62,111 bases of DNA from Ectothiorhodospira mobilis (GTDB lineage: Bacteria > Pseudomonadota > Gammaproteobacteria > Ectothiorhodospirales > Ectothiorhodospiraceae): contig NZ_FOUO01000014.1 in NCBI RefSeq assembly GCF_900114895.1, positions 1 to 62,111 of the forward strand, written 5' to 3'. The notes beneath the pieces were generated by a model. The model had not been told where the DNA came from and searched no databases. It saw only the letters and a program-made list of their open reading frames with translations. The position numbers and the translations under genes were made by a program. How positions within the stretch are numbered: the stretch's first letter is position 1; each line of letters opens with the position of its first letter. Below are positions 15,158 through 27,844 of the stretch, in pieces.

Positions 15158-16432
15158 ATGAAATTCGAGACCCTGGCCGTGCATGCGGGCTTTCGCCCGG
15201 ACCCCACCACCAAGGCCGTGGCGGTACCCATCTACCAGACCACCTCCTACGCCTTCGACGACACCCAGCACGGGGCCGACCTGTTCGACCTGAAGGTCGA
15301 GGGCAACATCTACACCCGCATCATGAACCCCACCACCGACGCCCTGGAAAAGCGGGTGGCGGCCCTGGAGGGAGGGGTGGGGGCCCTGGCCCTGGCCTCG
15401 GGCATGTCGGCGGTCACCTACGCCATCATGACCCTGGCGGACGCGGGTCACAATATCGTCACCACCAGCACCCTCTATGGCGGCACCTACAACCTCTTCG
15501 CCCACACCCTGCCCCGCTACGGCATCCAGGTGCGTTTCGCCCCGCCGGGGGACCTGGACGCCATGCGCGCCCTCATGGATGAGCACACCCGCGCCGTCTT
15601 CTGCGAGACCATCGGCAACCCGGCGGGCAACGTGGCGGACATCCAGGCCCTGGCGGACCTGGCCCATGCCCACGGCGTGCCCCTGATCGCCGATAACACC
15701 GTGCCCACGCCCTACCTGTGCCGCCCCTTCGAATTCGGCGCCGACATCGTGGTGCACGCCCTTACCAAGTACATGGGGGGCCACGGCACCACCATGGCCG
15801 GCGCCATCGTGGACTCCGGCCGCTTCCCCTGGGACGAGTACAAGGACAAGTTCCCCCAGATGTGCGAACCGGACCCCTCCTACCACGGTGTGGTCTACAC
15901 CGAGGCCTTCGGGGAGGCCGCCTATATCGGCCGCGCCCGGGTGGTGCCGCTGCGCAACATGGGGGCCGCCCTGTCGCCGTTCAACAGCTTCCTCATCCTG
16001 CAGGGCATCGAGAGCCTGCCGGTGCGCATGGACCGCCACTGCGACAACGCCCTGGCGGTGGCCCGCTTCCTGCGCGACCATCCCAGGGTGAACTGGGTGC
16101 ACTTCTCCGGCCTCGAGGACCATCCCGAGCATGCCCTGGCGCAGAAATACATGGGCGGACGGCCCGCCAGCATCCTCTCCTTCGGCATCCAGGGGGGCCG
16201 CGAGGCGGGGGCCCGCTTCATCGACGCCCTGCAGCTGACGGTACGCCTGGTGAACATCGGCGACGCCAAGACCCTGGCCTGCCACCCGGCCACCACCACC
16301 CACCGCCAGCTCTCCGCCGAGGAGCTGGAGCGGGCCGGTGTGGGGGAGGACATGGTGCGCCTCTCCATCGGCCTCGAGCACGTGGACGACATCCTGGAGG
16401 ACCTGGACCAGGCCCTGCAGGCGGCGGCCTGA
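15158..16432 (+). CDS. metY: O-acetylhomoserine sulfhydrylase / Cys-Met metabolism PLP enzyme
   Basis: 424 residues from the ATG at 15158 (GGAGG about 5 bases upstream), close to the usual length of MetY. It is a Cys/Met PLP enzyme: YQTTSYAF, RIMNPTTDALEKRVAALEGG, TSTLYGGTYNLF, and the Schiff-base lysine K204 in ALTKYMGGHGT. The form KYMGGHGT fits O-acetylhomoserine sulfhydrylases better than cystathionine gamma-synthases (KYINGH). The reaction joins sulfide to O-acylhomoserine to give homocysteine, and metA lies 18 kb downstream. An HDOD gene follows after 35 bases on the same strand, so they may share a transcript. Confidence 0.93.
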   Translation: MKFETLAVHAGFRPDPTTKAVAVPIYQTTSYAFDDTQHGADLFDLKVEGNIYTRIMNPTTDALEKRVAALEGGVGALALASGMSAVTYAIMTLADAGHNIVTTSTLYGGTYNLFAHTLPRYGIQVRFAPPGDLDAMRALMDEHTRAVFCETIGNPAGNVADIQALADLAHAHGVPLIADNTVPTPYLCRPFEFGADIVVHALTKYMGGHGTTMAGAIVDSGRFPWDEYKDKFPQMCEPDPSYHGVVYTEAFGEAAYIGRARVVPLRNMGAALSPFNSFLILQGIESLPVRMDRHCDNALAVARFLRDHPRVNWVHFSGLEDHPEHALAQKYMGGRPASILSFGIQGGREAGARFIDALQLTVRLVNIGDAKTLACHPATTTHRQLSAEELERAGVGEDMVRLSIGLEHVDDILEDLDQALQAAA

Positions 16433-16467
16433 AGACGCCCGCCCCCATCCACCCGCGGACCCGGACC

Positions 16468-17691
16468 ATGCCCGCAGCCATCCGAACGGAACTCCTCAAA
16501 CCCCTCAGCCCCATCCGGGAACTCTCGGAGGCCGGCCTGGAACAGCTGCGACAGCAGGTCCAGACCCGGGGACTGCGGGCCGGGGCCAAGTTCAGCCCCG
16601 CCGATGACCGGGATCACCTGCTCTACCTGGCGGCGGGGACGGTGAACCTGGTCCGGCGCGGCACACCCACCTCCGTGGACAGCCGATCCACCCGCGCCCA
16701 CCTGCCCCTGTTCAGCGAGCGCGGCCAGGGGGAGTTCGCCGTGGCCGAGACCGACTGCGTATTGCTGTGCGTCGACAAGGAGGCCTTCGCCCGTCTGCTC
16801 AACGCCGAGCGCACCCGCGGCTTCGAGGTGGAGGACACCGAGACCACCACGGAGGAGGCGGCGATCCTGCAGCGGGTCTACGAGGCCACCACGCGCAACC
16901 GCCTGGAACTGCCCACCATGCCCGAGGTGGCCATGAGCATCCAGCGCCTGACCCGCGATCCGGATGCCGGCATCGACCAACTCACCCAGGTGATCCAGAC
17001 CGACCCCTCGGTGGCCGGGGCCCTGATCCACGCCACCAACAGCCCCGTCTACCGCTCCACCAAGCGCATCACCAACATCCGCGAGGCCGTGGTGCGCCTG
17101 GGCTTTCGCACCACCGAACGGCTGGCCTTCAACCTGGCCATGCGGCACACCTTCTCCGGCGGCCCGCCCGCCGTGCGCCAGCGCATGAACCACCTCTGGC
17201 AGCACAGCGTGGACGTCTCCGCCATCGCCCATGTGCTCGCCCGCCATGTGCGCGGTTTCGAACCGGAACGGGCCCAGCTGGCAGGCCTGATGCACCGCAT
17301 CGGCGCCATCCCCATCCTGCATCACGTGGCCCGCCAGGGCCTGGAGGTCTCCCCCGCCGCCCTGGAGGCCACCATCGACAAGCTGCACCCCCTCACGGGG
17401 GTGATGGTGATGAACTACTGGGGCATGGACCCGGAGATGGTCACCGTGGCGGAGCAATCCGAGCGGTGGCAGCGGGACCCCGCCCCGGAGCCGGACTACT
17501 GCGACCTGATCATCGTCTCCCAGCTGCTCAGACAGGGCCGGCAGGGGGACGGGCAGGACCTGCCCCGACCGGACCAGGTGCCCGCCTTCGCCAAGCTGAG
17601 CCTCGGCCCGCTGGAGGAGGACATGAACCTGGCGGTGCTGCGGGAGGCCGAGGAAGAGATGGCCATCATCCGACAGGTGCTCCATGGCTGA
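16468..17691 (+). CDS. cNMP-binding-like + HDOD signalling protein (copy 1)
   Basis: 407 residues. Residues about 10-112 resemble a cyclic-nucleotide-binding (Crp-type) barrel (PIRELSEAGLEQL, then LLYLAAGTVNLVRRG and FAVAETDCVLLCVDKEAF) but lack the phosphate-binding RTA signature, so nucleotide binding is doubtful. Residues about 140-345 are an HDOD domain (LELPTMPEVAMSIQRLTRD, VIQTDPSVAGALIHATNS, NIREAVVRLGF, HLWQHSVDVSAIAHVLAR). It starts 35 bases after metY and overlaps copy 2 by 8 bases, so the two are translationally coupled and arose by tandem duplication. A regulatory role is likely; the ligand and partner are unknown. Confidence 0.88.
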   Translation: MPAAIRTELLKPLSPIRELSEAGLEQLRQQVQTRGLRAGAKFSPADDRDHLLYLAAGTVNLVRRGTPTSVDSRSTRAHLPLFSERGQGEFAVAETDCVLLCVDKEAFARLLNAERTRGFEVEDTETTTEEAAILQRVYEATTRNRLELPTMPEVAMSIQRLTRDPDAGIDQLTQVIQTDPSVAGALIHATNSPVYRSTKRITNIREAVVRLGFRTTERLAFNLAMRHTFSGGPPAVRQRMNHLWQHSVDVSAIAHVLARHVRGFEPERAQLAGLMHRIGAIPILHHVARQGLEVSPAALEATIDKLHPLTGVMVMNYWGMDPEMVTVAEQSERWQRDPAPEPDYCDLIIVSQLLRQGRQGDGQDLPRPDQVPAFAKLSLGPLEEDMNLAVLREAEEEMAIIRQVLHG

Positions 17692-18922
17692 ACGCATCGA
17701 CCCCGCGATCCTGGACCGGCTCACCCCCGTGGCGGAGCTGGACCCCGCTGCCCGGGAACACCTGGCCCGCAAGGCGGTGTACCTGGAACTGGCCCCCGGC
17801 GAAAAGCTGCAGGCGGCCGATACCACCCGCTGGATGCTCTACCTGCTGGAGGGCAAGGTCAGTCTGTTCAGTGAGGGCCGCCCGCTGATCATCGAGGCCC
17901 ATGGACCACGGGCACAACAGCCCGTCTTTGGCAGCGGACGGTTGCGGGAATACGCCACTGCCCTCACAGAAAGCCGCCTGCTGCGCCTCGACCGCAACCT
18001 CTACGAGACCCTGATCCGGCAACAGACGGAATCCGGCTACGAGATCCGGGAGACCCCCCTCAGCGAGATGGAGAGCGGCCTGTTCGGGGCCATCTACCAG
18101 CGCATCATCACCGGCCAGCTGGTCCTGCCCGCCCTGCCGGAGGTGGCCATGCGCATGCAGGCGGCCATGAACGACCCGGAGATCGACGCCGCCCGCCTGG
18201 CGCGCATCGTCCAGACCGACATGGCGGTGACCGGGGGGCTGCTCAAGGCCGCCAAGAGCGCCCGCTACGGGGGTAGCAGCCCCATCCACAACGTGCGCGA
18301 CGCCATCGTGCGCCTGGGCTTTGACACCACCCGCCAGTTGGTGACCGCCATCGCCCTGAAGCAGGTCTTCCGCACCCAGATCCCCGCCATCCGGCAGCGC
18401 ATGCACGCCCTCTGGGAGCGCAGCGTGCACGTCTCGGCCCTGAGCCACATCCTGGCGCGCCACGGCCAAGGCTTTGACGCGGAGCACGCCATGCTGGCCG
18501 GACTGCTGCATCAGGTGGGCATGGTGCCGCTGCTGGACGACCTGGCCCGCCTCCATCCGGATCTGCCCGAGGAGGAACGGGAGCAGATCCTGCAGCACCT
18601 GCACCCGGTGGTGGGGGAACTGGTGATCAACGACTGGGGTCTGGATGCGGACATCGTCCAGGTGATCTGCGAGGGCGGACGCTGGGACCGCAACGGGACC
18701 CGTCCCCCGGACTACTGCGACGTGGTGCTGGTGGCCCAGCTCTATTACCTGGCCCATTCCGGCGACGCCGCCCGCGGGGAGATCCCCCGCTACGACCAGG
18801 TGCCGGCCTACACCAAGCTGGGCCTGCCGGAGCCCGACCGGGAACTGAAACTGGACCTGTTCGAGGAGGCCCGGGAGGAGATCCGCGAGGTGCTGGATCT
18901 GCTCGGGGCCTCCACCGCCTGA
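17684..18922 (+). CDS. cNMP-binding-like + HDOD signalling protein (copy 2)
   Basis: 412 residues with the same architecture as the upstream gene. The barrel-like N-terminus (about 14-112) includes [17 protein letters not shown], where copy 1 has LLYLAAGTVNLV. The HDOD domain is at about 138-350: [76 protein letters not shown]. Both copies keep the same order of blocks and both end in charged helices, but they have diverged well beyond a recent duplication. The overlap with copy 1 suggests equimolar synthesis and a heteromer. A GC-rich hairpin follows the stop. Confidence 0.88.
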   Translation: MAERIDPAILDRLTPVAELDPAAREHLARKAVYLELAPGEKLQAADTTRWMLYLLEGKVSLFSEGRPLIIEAHGPRAQQPVFGSGRLREYATALTESRLLRLDRNLYETLIRQQTESGYEIRETPLSEMESGLFGAIYQRIITGQLVLPALPEVAMRMQAAMNDPEIDAARLARIVQTDMAVTGGLLKAAKSARYGGSSPIHNVRDAIVRLGFDTTRQLVTAIALKQVFRTQIPAIRQRMHALWERSVHVSALSHILARHGQGFDAEHAMLAGLLHQVGMVPLLDDLARLHPDLPEEEREQILQHLHPVVGELVINDWGLDADIVQVICEGGRWDRNGTRPPDYCDVVLVAQLYYLAHSGDAARGEIPRYDQVPAYTKLGLPEPDRELKLDLFEEAREEIREVLDLLGASTA

Positions 18923-18951
18923 AGGGGCGCCCTGCGCCACGGCGCCCCCTT
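18922..18951 (+). terminator. Hairpin after the HDOD pair
   Basis: AAGGGGCGCC and GGCGCCCCCTT form a near-perfect stem (one bulged C) around a 9-base loop directly behind the stop codon. Only two T follow, so termination strength is uncertain. Confidence 0.5.
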
Positions 18952-18978
18952 GTCACCGCCGCCCCGGGCGGCACGAAC

Positions 18979-19968
18979 ATGGAATACGCCATGACCGAAA
19001 CCACCCATAAGCGCCCCGCACGGGGCGAGAAGCAGCGGGCCGCCGAGAAGGTGGCCCGCATCCCGGTGAAGATCGACCCCACCCGGCGCCCGCAGCGCAA
19101 GCCCCCCTGGATCCGGGCCCGGGCCCAGGGGAGTGCGCAGGTGCAGCACCTCAAACGGGTGCTGCGGGACAGCCACCTGCACACCGTCTGCGAGGAGGCC
19201 TCCTGCCCCAACCTGGGGGAATGCTTCAGCCACGGCACGGCCAGCTTCATCGTCATGGGGGACATCTGTACCCGCCGCTGCCCCTTCTGCGACGTGGCCC
19301 ACGGCCGCCCCGAGCCCCTGGACCCGGAGGAACCCATGAACCTGGCGCGCACGGTGCAGGCCATGGGCCTGCGCTACGTGGTCATCACCTCCGTGGACCG
19401 GGACGATCTGCGGGACGGCGGCGCGGGCCATTTCGTGGAATGCATCCGCCGCACCCGGGAGCTGAGCCCGCAGACCCGGGTGGAGATCCTGGTGCCCGAC
19501 TTCCGCGGACGCATGGAACTGGCCCTGGAGGTGCTGGAGGAAGGCCTGCCGGATGTCTTCAACCACAACCTGGAGACGGTGCCCCGCCTCTACCGTCAGG
19601 CGCGGCCGGGGGCCGATTACGCCTGGTCCCTGCGCCTGCTCAAGGACTTCAAGGCCCGCCATCCCCACATCCCCACCAAATCCGGGCTCATGCTGGGTCT
19701 GGGGGAGACCTCGGAGGAGGTGGAGGCGGTGCTCCAGGACCTGCGGGCGCACGACTGCGAGATGCTCACCCTGGGACAGTACCTGCAGCCCACCCGGCAC
19801 CACCTGCCCGTGGACCGCTACGTCACCCCCGAGGAGTTCGACCGCCTGGCCCGGGTGGCCTATGACCTGGGCTTCTCCCAGGTGGCCAGCGGCCCCATGG
19901 TGCGCTCCTCCTACCACGCGGACCAGCAGGCCGCCGCCTACGACGCCGCCCGCAAGGCAGGGGCCTGA
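18979..19968 (+). CDS. lipA: Lipoyl synthase
   Basis: 329 residues, the usual LipA length. Both [4Fe-4S] cluster motifs are present: the auxiliary cluster C71-x4-C76-x5-C82 and the radical SAM motif C97-x3-C101-x2-C104 (CTRRCPFC). [23 protein letters not shown] and the C-terminal YHAD block support the call. It inserts two sulfurs into octanoyl-lipoyl domains of dehydrogenase complexes and the glycine cleavage H protein. The usual partner lipB is not next to it. The next gene, moeB/thiF-like, starts 8 bases downstream, so they are co-transcribed. Two upstream ATGs are close; the first is annotated and MTETTHKR is an alternative. Confidence 0.97.
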   Translation: MEYAMTETTHKRPARGEKQRAAEKVARIPVKIDPTRRPQRKPPWIRARAQGSAQVQHLKRVLRDSHLHTVCEEASCPNLGECFSHGTASFIVMGDICTRRCPFCDVAHGRPEPLDPEEPMNLARTVQAMGLRYVVITSVDRDDLRDGGAGHFVECIRRTRELSPQTRVEILVPDFRGRMELALEVLEEGLPDVFNHNLETVPRLYRQARPGADYAWSLRLLKDFKARHPHIPTKSGLMLGLGETSEEVEAVLQDLRAHDCEMLTLGQYLQPTRHHLPVDRYVTPEEFDRLARVAYDLGFSQVASGPMVRSSYHADQQAAAYDAARKAGA

Positions 19969-19976
19969 AGCGGGTC

Positions 19977-20732
19977 ATGGACGATCAGCAGCTCCTGCGC
20001 TATAGCCGCCAGATCCTGCTGCCCCAGGTGGGGGTGGAGGGCCAGCGCCGCCTGCAGGCGGCGCGGGTCCTGATCATCGGCCTGGGGGGGCTGGGCAGCC
20101 CGGCGGCCCTGTACCTGGCTGCGGCGGGGGTGGGCCGGCTCACCCTGGTGGACTTCGACCAGGTGGACCTGTCCAACCTGCAGCGCCAGATCCTGCACAC
20201 CACCGACCGCATCGGCCAGCCCAAGGTGGAGTCGGCGCGGCAGGCCATCGCGGCAATCAACCCCCAGGTGGAGGTAAAGACGCAGGCACAGGCCCTGGAA
20301 GGGGCCGCCCTGGAGGCGGCCATGGCGGCGGCGGATCTGGCCCTGGACTGCAGCGACAACTTCGCTACCCGCTTCGCCGTCAACCGGGCCAGCGTGGCCA
20401 CGGGCACGCTGCTGGTGTCGGCGGCGGTGATCCGCATGGAGGGCCAGCTCACGGTATTCGAACCGGGGGTGGCGGACAGCCCTTGCTATCACTGCCTCTA
20501 CGGCGAGGCGGAGGAGGCGGAGGCGGAGGGATGCACCCAAACGGGGGTGCTGGCCAGCCTGCCCGGGGTGCTGGGCAGCCTGCAGGCCACCGAGGCCCTG
20601 AAGGCCCTTTTGGGGCTGCCCACCCTGCGGGGACGTCTGCTGCTGCTGGATGCCCTGGCCATGGAGTGGCGCACCATCCGCATCCGCCGCGATCCCGCAT
20701 GCCCGGTGTGCGGGGCGCGCCCGGCGGGCTAG
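19977..20732 (+). CDS. moeB: MoeB/ThiF-type adenylyltransferase (E1-like)
   Basis: 251 residues. The nucleotide-binding glycine motif GLGGLG (35-40) is followed by the DFD...NLQRQILH segment of E1-like enzymes (60-74). The zinc site is visible as CYHC near residue 165 and C242-x2-C245 at the C-terminus. There is no C-terminal rhodanese domain, so this is the short MoeB type rather than MoeZ. MoeB adenylates the C-terminal glycine of MoaD for molybdopterin synthesis, while ThiF does so for ThiS; the sequence alone cannot choose between them, and no moa or thi genes are nearby. It is coupled to lipA. A hairpin follows the convergent junction with gatB. Confidence 0.88.
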   Translation: MDDQQLLRYSRQILLPQVGVEGQRRLQAARVLIIGLGGLGSPAALYLAAAGVGRLTLVDFDQVDLSNLQRQILHTTDRIGQPKVESARQAIAAINPQVEVKTQAQALEGAALEAAMAAADLALDCSDNFATRFAVNRASVATGTLLVSAAVIRMEGQLTVFEPGVADSPCYHCLYGEAEEAEAEGCTQTGVLASLPGVLGSLQATEALKALLGLPTLRGRLLLLDALAMEWRTIRIRRDPACPVCGARPAG

Positions 20733-20758
20733 AACCGCTGCACCGGGCCGGGACGGAT

Positions 20759-20779
20759 GGCCCGGCCTGGGGCCGGGCC
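20759..20779. terminator. Hairpin between convergent moeB and gatB
   Basis: GGCCCGGCC-TGG-GGCCGGGCC is a perfect 9-bp stem with a 3-base loop in the 60-base gap between the convergent genes. Without a T-run on either strand it is only a probable terminator. Confidence 0.45.
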
Positions 20780-20792
20780 GCACCTGCAGGCC

Positions 20793-25240
<4,448 letters not shown>

Positions 25241-25260
25241 CGCCGGGAGGAGGATCCGCC

Positions 25261-26214
25261 ATCAAACAGCCGCTCTTTAACCTGGGGCCCTCCCCGGCGT
25301 TACGGCTGGTCCTCTGTGCCGCCCTTTCCCTGGTCCTCATGACCCTGGACCATCGTCACCAGCACCTCCAGGAGTTGCGCTCCGCCCTGGCCACCCTGGT
25401 CTATCCCGTGCAATACGCCGCGGACCTGCCGCTGCGCATCGGCCGCTGGACCTCCGAGCAGTTCACCACGCATCAGACCCTCATCGCCCGCAACGCCCGC
25501 CTGCGGGCGGAGAACCTGCGCCTGCAGGGGCGGATGCTGCGCTTCGAGGCACTGCAGGCGGAGAACGCCCGCCTGCGGGCCCTGCTGGACACCTCGTCCC
25601 GGGTGCGCGAGGAGGTGGTGATCGCCGAACTCCTGTCCGTGGACCTGGACCCCTTCCGCCAACAGGTGGTGCTGGACAAGGGCCGGGTGCACGACGTCTA
25701 TCCGGGACAACCGCTGATCAATGCCCAGGGGGTGGTGGGACAGGTGCTGGAGGTGCACCCGATGCACAGCATCGCCCTGCTCATCTCCGACCCCAGTCAT
25801 GCCCTCCCGGTGCGCATCCAGCGCACGGGACTGCGCACCCTGGCCATGGGCACGGGCAATCCCAAACGCCTGGAACTGCGCTTCATCCCCCCCAGTGAAG
25901 ACGTGCGCGTGGGGGATATGGTGCTCACCTCCGGCCTGGGCGGGCGCTTCCCGGCGGACTACCCCGTGGCCCAGGTGGTGCATGTGGAACGCCCCGAGGG
26001 GGCGGAATTCGCCGTGGTCCAGGCCCGCCCCCTGGCCCGCCTCGACCGTTCCCGGGAGGTGCTGCTGCTGTGGAGCCGGCGGCAGGAACAGGCCCCGGAG
26101 CCGTCATTGGAGGGGGCCTCCCCGGCCCGCACCCCGCAACCGGGATCTGCCCCACCCACCGAGGCGGATCCGCAGGGGGGTGAACCGCAAGGGCAAGGAG
26201 AAGGCGATGCCTAA
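25261..26214 (+). CDS. mreC: Rod shape-determining protein MreC, apparent ATC start
   Basis: Family homology begins at codon 25261: (I)KQPLFNLGPSPALRLVLCAA, which is how MreC N-termini begin (KPLF-RGPS-ALRLLL). That codon is ATC, and GGAGGAGG (25246-25253) sits exactly 7 bases upstream. No ATG, GTG or TTG is available between the in-frame stop at 25234-25236 and the ATG at 25339, which would remove most of the membrane anchor. I therefore annotate an ATC start giving 317 residues, with one transmembrane helix (about 14-28), a coiled coil (about 75-110) and the periplasmic beta-domain. The Pro-rich tail overlaps mreD by 8 bases. A sequencing error (ATG to ATC) is the main alternative. Confidence 0.9.
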   Translation: MKQPLFNLGPSPALRLVLCAALSLVLMTLDHRHQHLQELRSALATLVYPVQYAADLPLRIGRWTSEQFTTHQTLIARNARLRAENLRLQGRMLRFEALQAENARLRALLDTSSRVREEVVIAELLSVDLDPFRQQVVLDKGRVHDVYPGQPLINAQGVVGQVLEVHPMHSIALLISDPSHALPVRIQRTGLRTLAMGTGNPKRLELRFIPPSEDVRVGDMVLTSGLGGRFPADYPVAQVVHVERPEGAEFAVVQARPLARLDRSREVLLLWSRRQEQAPEPSLEGASPARTPQPGSAPPTEADPQGGEPQGQGEGDA

Positions 26215-26698
26215 CCCGGCCGCACCGCTGCTCGCCATCCCGGCCACCCTGGTCCTGGCCCTGGGGCTCATGATCATGCCCCTGCCGGAATGGCTCAGCC
26301 CCTGGCGCCCGGAGTGGCTGGCCATGGCCGTGCTCTACTGGAACATGGCCCTGCCCCGCCGCGTGGGCGTGGGCACGGCCTGGATCGCCGGCCTGCTGCT
26401 GGACGTGGCCCGGGGGGCCCTACTGGGACAGCACGCCCTGGCCCTGGCCCTCATCGCCTGGATCGCCATCCGCCTGCACCAGCAGGTGCGCTTCGCCCCC
26501 CTGTGGCAACAGGCCATCACGGTGGGGGGGATGCTGGCCCTGTACCTGCTGGTGATCCTGTGGGTGGATGGCATCACCGGTCATGAACCCGGCACCTGGC
26601 GCTACTGGGCCCCCCTGCTCACCAGCATCCCCTGCTGGCCCCTGGTCTTTGTCCTGCTGCGGGGGGTACGCCGGCGCTGGTGCCCCCAGCTGGCCTGA
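26207..26698 (+). CDS. mreD: Rod shape-determining protein MreD
   Basis: 163 residues from the ATG at 26207, overlapping the end of mreC by 8 bases with AAGGAG just upstream. It is a strongly hydrophobic protein with about five predicted membrane segments, beginning AAPLLAIPATLVLALGLMIM, then a segment around WLAMAVLYWNMALP and further ones at TAWIAGLLLDVARG, QAITVGGMLALYLLVILWV and PCWPLVFVLLRG. The motif LLLDVARGALLGQHAL is the recognisable MreD block. It acts in the inner membrane with MreC, RodA and PBP2 in the elongasome. It converges with chaN after 9 bases. Confidence 0.93.
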   Translation: MPNPAAPLLAIPATLVLALGLMIMPLPEWLSPWRPEWLAMAVLYWNMALPRRVGVGTAWIAGLLLDVARGALLGQHALALALIAWIAIRLHQQVRFAPLWQQAITVGGMLALYLLVILWVDGITGHEPGTWRYWAPLLTSIPCWPLVFVLLRGVRRRWCPQLA

Positions 26699-26707
26699 GG
26701 CCGGCAC

Positions 26708-27676
26708 TCAACCACCCGGCTCCTGGCCCATGCCCTCCAACTGCTGGCGAAACGCCTCGCAGGGGTCGGTGACGCGCACCCGCGGCGTGAACCAGACGAT
26801 ATCGTACCGCCCCTGCAGGGTATCGCCGTAATTGGCCATGCGTCTGCGGTCTTCGGAGACCTCCAGGAAGCCCAGGCTCAGCACCCCGTCCCCGGGCAGA
26901 TAGAACGGCACCCCGTAGTCGCGACGGACATGACCGTTACCGGCGATGAGCACGGCGGGCCGGACCGCCAGGGTTTGCAGGGACTGGGCCATGACCGCGT
27001 CCCGGGCCCGTTGGGCCTGCACCATGCCGCCCACCCGATGCGTGGGCAGATAGCCGCAGTGGGCCTCCTGGATGTCCTGTACCAACTGCCGGCCGGCGGC
27101 CGGCAGGGGCCGGTCCAGACCCAGCCGATGGACCGCCTCCGCACCCAGCACCGCCTCCGCCCCCTCCCGGGCGATGCGCGCCGCCCGGGGTGCGGACAGG
27201 TTGGCCGCCACCAGGGGCCGATCGTGATCCAGGACCCACTGCACCAGGGGGCGGTACAGGGGCCAGGGCCAATGGCGTGCCGCCACCTCCAGTTCCCGTC
27301 CCAGGCGCTCGGCCTCCCGCACCCCCTCGGCGCGCATGCGCTCGATCCGCGGCTGCTGCTCCCGGTCGAAGATCTCGAAGGCCACGCCGGGCCCTTCCCC
27401 CGCCCCCCGGGCAAGCCATTGCAGGACCTGGCCGTGGAGACGGTGATGGTCCGGGTTGTCGTGCACCTCCCCCAGGAGCACGTACGCGGCACCCTGCAGG
27501 TGCCGGCGCAGGTCCTCCCGGGACAGGGTCCGAGCCTGCTCCACGGACCAGATGCGGCCCACCAGGGGATGATCCTGCAGATGCGGGGCCTCCCATTCAC
27601 TGGCCGGTGCGGGCTGCAGCGCCAGGATCGCCGCCAATGCGACAGCCGCGAACAGGGCGAGGGGTCTGCGGGACAT
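26708..27676 (-). CDS. ChaN-family haem-binding / iron-regulated protein
   Basis: 322 residues with a signal peptide (RRPLALFAAVALAAILAL, cleavage near ALQPAPAS). The ChaN / Cofac_haem_bdg domain is recognisable by YVLLGEVHDNPDHHRLH and VAFEIFDREQQP, and by QEAHCGYLP and VLIAGNGHVRRDYGVPFYL. Campylobacter ChaR/ChaN binds haem as a dimer; most family members are uncharacterised and several are Fur- or iron-linked. No lipobox is evident, so it is probably periplasmic or membrane-anchored by the leader. GGAGG 6 bases upstream supports the ATG at 27676. It is divergent from rnd and convergent with mreD. Confidence 0.85.
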   Translation of the reverse strand: MSRRPLALFAAVALAAILALQPAPASEWEAPHLQDHPLVGRIWSVEQARTLSREDLRRHLQGAAYVLLGEVHDNPDHHRLHGQVLQWLARGAGEGPGVAFEIFDREQQPRIERMRAEGVREAERLGRELEVAARHWPWPLYRPLVQWVLDHDRPLVAANLSAPRAARIAREGAEAVLGAEAVHRLGLDRPLPAAGRQLVQDIQEAHCGYLPTHRVGGMVQAQRARDAVMAQSLQTLAVRPAVLIAGNGHVRRDYGVPFYLPGDGVLSLGFLEVSEDRRRMANYGDTLQGRYDIVWFTPRVRVTDPCEAFRQQLEGMGQEPGG

Positions 27677-27782
27677 GGGGCCTCCGGGGCTGGTACGGGG
27701 GGCGGTGGACGGTATACTGTCGCCCGCCCGCCGGGACGGTCAAGCGGCCCGGCCACACCCACCCAGACCCGCCGGAGTCCCC

Positions 27783-27842
27783 ATGACACCGCCCATCCCC
27801 CCTGCCCCTAAAGGCACCGTCTGCCCCACCGGGAGGCGCTGA
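27783..27842 (+). CDS. Possible 19-residue leader ORF ahead of rnd
   Basis: ATG at 27783 (preceded by GGAG at 6-base spacing) opens a 19-codon frame, MTPPIPPAPKGTVCPTGRR, ending TGA at 27840-27842, only 2 bases before the rnd ATG. It has five prolines, including the clusters PP and PPAP. Such a peptide could couple translation of rnd or stall ribosomes. The short length and rich composition also make chance possible. Confidence 0.3.
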   Translation: MTPPIPPAPKGTVCPTGRR

Positions 27843-27844
27843 AC

